The notes under the pieces were generated by a model that had not been told where the DNA came from, searched no databases, and worked only from the letters and a program-made list of their open reading frames with translations. A program made the translations under genes and the position numbers. Below, in pieces: positions 60,875 through 64,000 of a DNA stretch of 64,000 bases (within the stretch, counting starts at the first letter, position 1; every line of letters begins with the position of its first letter). The DNA is from Austwickia sp. (GTDB taxonomy: Bacteria; Actinomycetota; Actinomycetes; Actinomycetales; Dermatophilaceae): positions 744,001-808,000 of the forward strand of contig JADJTI010000006.1 of NCBI GenBank assembly GCA_016711265.1, read 5' to 3'.

Positions 60875-61915
60875 TCAGGGCGCGACCAGGTTGAACAGGA
60901 AGCCGATGGCGATGATCCCCACCGCCACAGCGCCGAAGAAGATCGCCAGCAGCGGCGGCTTGAGCACTCGGCGCAACATAATCGCCTGCGGAATCGAGAG
61001 AGCGATGCTGCTCATCGTGAACGCCATCACGGTGCCCAACGAGACGCCCTTGGCCCAGAGGGCCTCCGCAATCGGTACGACGCCCGCGCCGTTGACGTAG
61101 AGCGGCACCCCCGCGAGGGTGGCCACGACCACCGCGAAGGGGTTGTCCGGTCCGGCGTACCGGGCGAAGAAGTCTGTCGGCACCCACCCGTGGATGGCGG
61201 CGCCGATGCCGACGCCGACGACCACCCACGTCCACACCGAGGCGAAGATCTCGCGGGTCTCGGCGACGGCGGCCTCGATCCGCTCCTGCAGCGTCGGCAC
61301 GTGACCGTCCGCGCGCAGCGCCGCCACCCGCGTCGCAAACACCATGTCGTCGACCCACCGGGTCAGGTCGAACCTGGAGAACACCCAGCCGATCACCATC
61401 GAGAGCGTCCCACCGGCCAGCACGTACGCCCCCGCGATGCCCCAACCGAACTGGTCGCCGATCATGATCGCGGCGATCTCGCTGACCAGCGGTGAGGCGA
61501 TCAGGAACGTCAAGGTCACCGACAACGGGATGCCGGCGGCGACGAACCCCATGAAGAGCGGGATCGAGCTGCACGAGCAGAACGGGGTGACCACGCCGAG
61601 CACGACGGCCAGGAACAGCCCAGCGAACAAGCCTCGGCCTTCGAGGTAGGCGCGGGCGCGATCCAGATCCAGGCTGGCGCGGAGCATCCCCACGGCGAAC
61701 ATCAGCCCGATCAGCAGCAGGAAGATCTTGACGGTGTCGTAGGCAAAAAAGTGCACCGCGCCGACCAGCCGTTCGTGCAGGTCCAGGCCCCACCACTGGA
61801 CCAGTGCCGTCCAGAGACGCTCGTTGATCTGCCAGGCGGTCACCCAGGCCAGGGCGGCTGCACCAAGCCCGGCCCAGCGCGCAGTGTCCGATGACGGTCG
61901 GGTCAGCACGCTCAT
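60875..61915 (-). CDS. Permease of the DUF318/ArsP (YraQ) family
   Basis: 346 residues, eight to nine helices. TPFCSCSSIPLFMGFVAAGI carries the adjacent Cys residues conserved in ArsP-type efflux permeases for organoarsenicals. LTFLIASPLVSEIAAIMIGD and AGVPLYVNGAGVVPIAEAL form the second repeat. ATG 61915 overlaps the arsR stop by 4 nt, so the two are translated together. The arsenic-type Cys pair in the ArsR partner favours a metalloid substrate, but other YraQ members export other compounds. Confidence 0.85.
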   Translation of the reverse strand: MSVLTRPSSDTARWAGLGAAALAWVTAWQINERLWTALVQWWGLDLHERLVGAVHFFAYDTVKIFLLLIGLMFAVGMLRASLDLDRARAYLEGRGLFAGLFLAVVLGVVTPFCSCSSIPLFMGFVAAGIPLSVTLTFLIASPLVSEIAAIMIGDQFGWGIAGAYVLAGGTLSMVIGWVFSRFDLTRWVDDMVFATRVAALRADGHVPTLQERIEAAVAETREIFASVWTWVVVGVGIGAAIHGWVPTDFFARYAGPDNPFAVVVATLAGVPLYVNGAGVVPIAEALWAKGVSLGTVMAFTMSSIALSIPQAIMLRRVLKPPLLAIFFGAVAVGIIAIGFLFNLVAP

Positions 61916-62253
61916 GGCGTCACCGCCGCACCCGTCGATGTCGTGGGCCCGCCACCGGGCAGAGCATCGGCCAACCGGTCCAGCGCGTCCGCGGCCAGGG
62001 TGTAGTCCATCCAGCGGCCCCGTCGGGCAGCGGTCACCAGGCCGGAATCGCGCAGCACCTTGAGGTGGTAGCTGAGCAGGTTGCCGGGAATCGGTGGCTC
62101 GGGCTGCAGGTCGCACACGCAGCGGGTGCCCTGGGCGGCCAACTGGTCGAGCAGCCGGAGCCGCACGGGGTCGGCAACCACCATCAGCAGCTGGGCGCGG
62201 TCCTGGACGGCGGCCTCCGCGGATCCTGAATGAACCGACCCGCCCGACCTCAC
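61912..62253 (-). CDS. arsR: ArsR/SmtB-family metalloid-responsive repressor
   Basis: About 113 residues, winged helix. VADPVRLRLLDQLAAQG, then RCVCDLQPEPP with the CVC pair that binds As(III) in ArsR, and the recognition helix NLLSYHLKVLRDSGLVTAAR. The annotated frame could extend to 62319, but the extra codons overlie two operator palindromes, so GTG 62253 is preferred. It represses its own operon (permease and thioredoxin-like gene). Confidence 0.88.
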   Translation of the reverse strand: MRSGGSVHSGSAEAAVQDRAQLLMVVADPVRLRLLDQLAAQGTRCVCDLQPEPPIPGNLLSYHLKVLRDSGLVTAARRGRWMDYTLAADALDRLADALPGGGPTTSTGAAVTP

Positions 62254-62254
62254 G

Positions 62255-62283
62255 TCAAGCACCGTTGAGTCAACCACGATTGA
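62255..62283. promoter_or_regulatory. Tandem ArsR operators
   Basis: TCAA-GCACCG-TTGA (62255-62268) and TCAA-CCACGA-TTGA (62270-62283) are two exact 4-bp inverted repeats with 6-bp spacers, one base apart. They match the ATCAA-N6-TTGAT type of ArsR/SmtB site. A TACACT box (62284-62289, minus strand) lies just upstream, so bound repressor would cover the start site. Confidence 0.65.
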
Positions 62284-62349
62284 AGTGTACGTCCGCGAGC
62301 GCCGCGTCCGACGCTCCACGCAGGGTGCGGGGCTGTCTACCCGGTCACG

Positions 62350-63390
62350 TCACGGCGACACCGCGACCACGGCCTTGCCCACGCTCTGGCCGCGCATCAT
62401 GGCCGTGAACGCCTCGAACGCCGAGTCGATCCCCTCGGACACGCTCTCCTGCCAGTGCACCTGCCCGGTCCTGATCCAGGCCGTCACCTCACGCTCGAAG
62501 TCGGCGCGCAGATCCTCGTGGTCGTACACGATGAACCCCCGGATGGTGAGCCGCCGGGTGATCGCCAGCGCCAGGTTCGCCGGTCCCGGCACGGCCTCGG
62601 TGGCGTTGTACGCCGCGATCATCCCGCACAGCACGACACGTCCGCCCTCGCGCATGTTCGACAGGGCGACCGGCAACTGGGTGCCGCCGACGTTCTCGAA
62701 ACACACGTCGATGCCGTCCGGGGCGAACCGGCGCAGCCCCAACGGCAGCGGCATCGCCCGGTAGTCGATCGCCGCGTCGAACCCGGCGACCTCCGTCAAC
62801 CACGCCACCTTCTGCGGGCCACCGGCGCTGCCGACGACCCGCGAGGCCCCCTTCAGCCGCGCGATCTGACCCACCAGCGACCCCACCGCACCGGCGGCGG
62901 CGTTCACATAGACGACGTCCCCGGGGCGGAACTCCCCGATCCGCAGCAGCCCCGCGTAGGCTGTCAGGCCCGGCATCCCCAACACGCCCAACCAGGCCTG
63001 AGCCGGGACCTGCCCGGATGATCCGGCAGCGGCTACCACCCGAGTCTGGCCGCCCGGCAGCACCGCGTGGGTCCGCCAGCCGTGGTCGTGGACCACCCGA
63101 TCGCCGACCTCGATCGGCCGGCCGGTCTCGTCCACGGCGGGTCCGACGACCTCGGTGACCCGGCCGACGGCACCTCCGGTCATCGGCGCGTCGAGCGCGA
63201 ACGGCGGCACGTACGATCTGGCGTCGTTCATCCGGTTCCGCATGTAGGGATCGACGGACACGAACTCGTTGGCCACGGCGACCTCGCCGGTCACGGGGTC
63301 GGGCAGCACGCTCTCGACCAGGGCCACATCGTCGGCGACCGGCTCGCCGACCGGTCGGCGTACCAGGTGCCACGCGCGCGAGGTAGGCAT
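62350..63390 (-). CDS. NADP-dependent medium-chain reductase (prostaglandin reductase/CurA-like)
   Basis: 346 residues from ATG 63390 (GAAGGAGG upstream). The N-terminus SRAWHLVRRPVGEP and VSVDPYMRNRMNDARSYVPP are the YncB/CurA/PTGR signature. Then VNAAAGAVGSLVGQIARLKG (NADP loop), FENVGGTQLPVALSNMREGG and RRLTIRGFIVYDHEDLRADF. It reduces alpha,beta-unsaturated carbonyls with NADPH. It carries no zinc ligands. Monocistronic, convergent to nothing nearby. Physiological substrate unknown. Confidence 0.9.
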   Translation of the reverse strand: MPTSRAWHLVRRPVGEPVADDVALVESVLPDPVTGEVAVANEFVSVDPYMRNRMNDARSYVPPFALDAPMTGGAVGRVTEVVGPAVDETGRPIEVGDRVVHDHGWRTHAVLPGGQTRVVAAAGSSGQVPAQAWLGVLGMPGLTAYAGLLRIGEFRPGDVVYVNAAAGAVGSLVGQIARLKGASRVVGSAGGPQKVAWLTEVAGFDAAIDYRAMPLPLGLRRFAPDGIDVCFENVGGTQLPVALSNMREGGRVVLCGMIAAYNATEAVPGPANLALAITRRLTIRGFIVYDHEDLRADFEREVTAWIRTGQVHWQESVSEGIDSAFEAFTAMMRGQSVGKAVVAVSP

Positions 63391-63511
63391 CCGCAGCCTC
63401 CTTCCAGATGGTGGCCCGACCCTAACCGTCCAGGGCGACACCGGCCACCTGCCGGCGGCAGCGGCATCAACCTGCCAGGCCTGGTCCGCCGAGCCTGGCA
63501 GGCTGGTGCCG

Positions 63512-64000
63512 ATGACGCATCCGGTGCTCGTGGCGGTGGACGGCAACTCGCTGCTCCACCGCAGCTACCATGCCCGCGCCCACACCGGCTACCGGCTCGA
63601 CGACGGCCGCCCCGCGTGGGCCGTCCAGGGGCTGCTCACCCAGGTCGCAGCGGCTGCGGGGAGGGCGTGCGCGGCCTACCTCGTGGTCGGTTTCGACGAT
63701 CCTGACGCGAGCCTGCGGCGGGAGCGGTGGCCGTCGTACAAGGCGCATCGCCCGGCGAAGCTGGCGACCCTGACGGCTCAGGTTCGGCTGGCCGCCGAGG
63801 CGCTCACCGAACTGGGGGTGGCGGTCGTCATCCCCCCGCGACTGGAGGCCGACGACGTGCTGGCGTCCGCGGCGGCCTACGGTCGTGCCTGCGGGCTCGC
63901 GACCGTGCTGGTCAGCTCCGACCGGGACTGCTACGCGCTCGTGGACGAGCACACCCGCCTGCTCCGCGTGCTCGACGGAGGGCTGGGCGGGTCGCCGATG
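63512..64000 (+). CDS. 5'-3' nuclease (PIN/FEN-type), cut by window end
   Basis: The frame from ATG 63512 stays open to the last base (163 codons). VAVDGNSLLHRSYHA is the N-terminal metal-binding strand. YKAHRP, LEADDVLAS and LVSSDRDCYALVD carry the acidic and basic residues of the DNA polymerase I 5' nuclease domain. It lacks the polymerase part in what is visible. It could be a stand-alone 5' nuclease (YpcP/ExoIX-like) or the start of a longer protein. No ribosome site is obvious. Confidence 0.8.
   Translation, partial: MTHPVLVAVDGNSLLHRSYHARAHTGYRLDDGRPAWAVQGLLTQVAAAAGRACAAYLVVGFDDPDASLRRERWPSYKAHRPAKLATLTAQVRLAAEALTELGVAVVIPPRLEADDVLASAAAYGRACGLATVLVSSDRDCYALVDEHTRLLRVLDGGLGGSPM

Overview
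The window is about 70% GC, with strong third-position GC in the coding frames. It belongs to a free-living high-GC Gram-positive bacterium (Actinomycetota). The support is an F420-dependent glucose-6-phosphate dehydrogenase, a GTP-type PEP carboxykinase, a LytR-CpsA-Psr protein plus a separate LytR_C protein, an ask-asd pair with an internal beta-subunit start, a DUF5063 gene behind recR, and many apparently leaderless start codons placed 6 nt after a TANNNT-like box. A methyl-accepting chemotaxis receptor suggests motility. I cannot name a genus. No insertion sequence, prophage, CRISPR array or rRNA was found.

Layout. 1-9 kb: cold shock protein, LCP cell-wall ligase, tRNA-Ser(GCT), CoA-binding protein, an OmpR-type two-component system, pckG, tRNA-Arg(ACG) and a LURP-one-like protein. 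9-11.2 kb: Fur-family regulator overlapping a catalase. 11.3-23.5 kb: a TetR regulator divergent from ten genes that read as a complete alicyclic acid route. These are an AliA-like CoA ligase, AliB-like dehydrogenase, one crotonase, BadH-like alcohol dehydrogenase, BadI-like ring-opening hydrolase, thiolase, two paralogous acyl-CoA dehydrogenases, glutaryl-CoA dehydrogenase and a YhdH/AcuI-like reductase. Together they would take cyclohexanecarboxylate to pimelyl-CoA, glutaryl-CoA and crotonyl-CoA. 24-28.5 kb: an amino acid permease and a Ni/Co ECF transporter (cbiMN-Q-O). 28.5-36.8 kb: small membrane and PH-domain proteins, an ABC exporter, a NarL-type two-component system, upp/tadA and a HEAT-like protein. 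36.8-47.5 kb: tRNA-Ser(CGA), fgd, a degenerate exonuclease-like membrane protein with a zinc knuckle, a PepSY protein, GntR, a degenerate PfkB kinase, a LytR_C protein, a HerA-like ATPase and a BadF-type kinase. 47.4-57 kb: tRNA-Ser(GGA), SRP RNA, dnaX, an acyltransferase, recR, DUF5063, a second ABC exporter, ask and asd. 57-64 kb: lhgO, a chemotaxis receptor, a small leaderless ORF, an arsR-permease-thioredoxin operon with duplicated operators, a medium-chain reductase, and the start of a 5' nuclease cut by the window edge.

The least ordinary non-coding structure is a modular 19-bp-periodic element built around the 20-bp palindrome ACCCACGAAGCTTCGTGGGT. It occurs three times (383-607, 36083-36155, 58338-58391), always between convergent genes. 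In the first copy one module has expanded to nine units and lies inside the open frame of the LCP protein. A second palindromic family (AAGTGTCACTT) sits downstream of two tRNA genes. Several genes end in perfect 22-25 bp hairpins without a T-tract.
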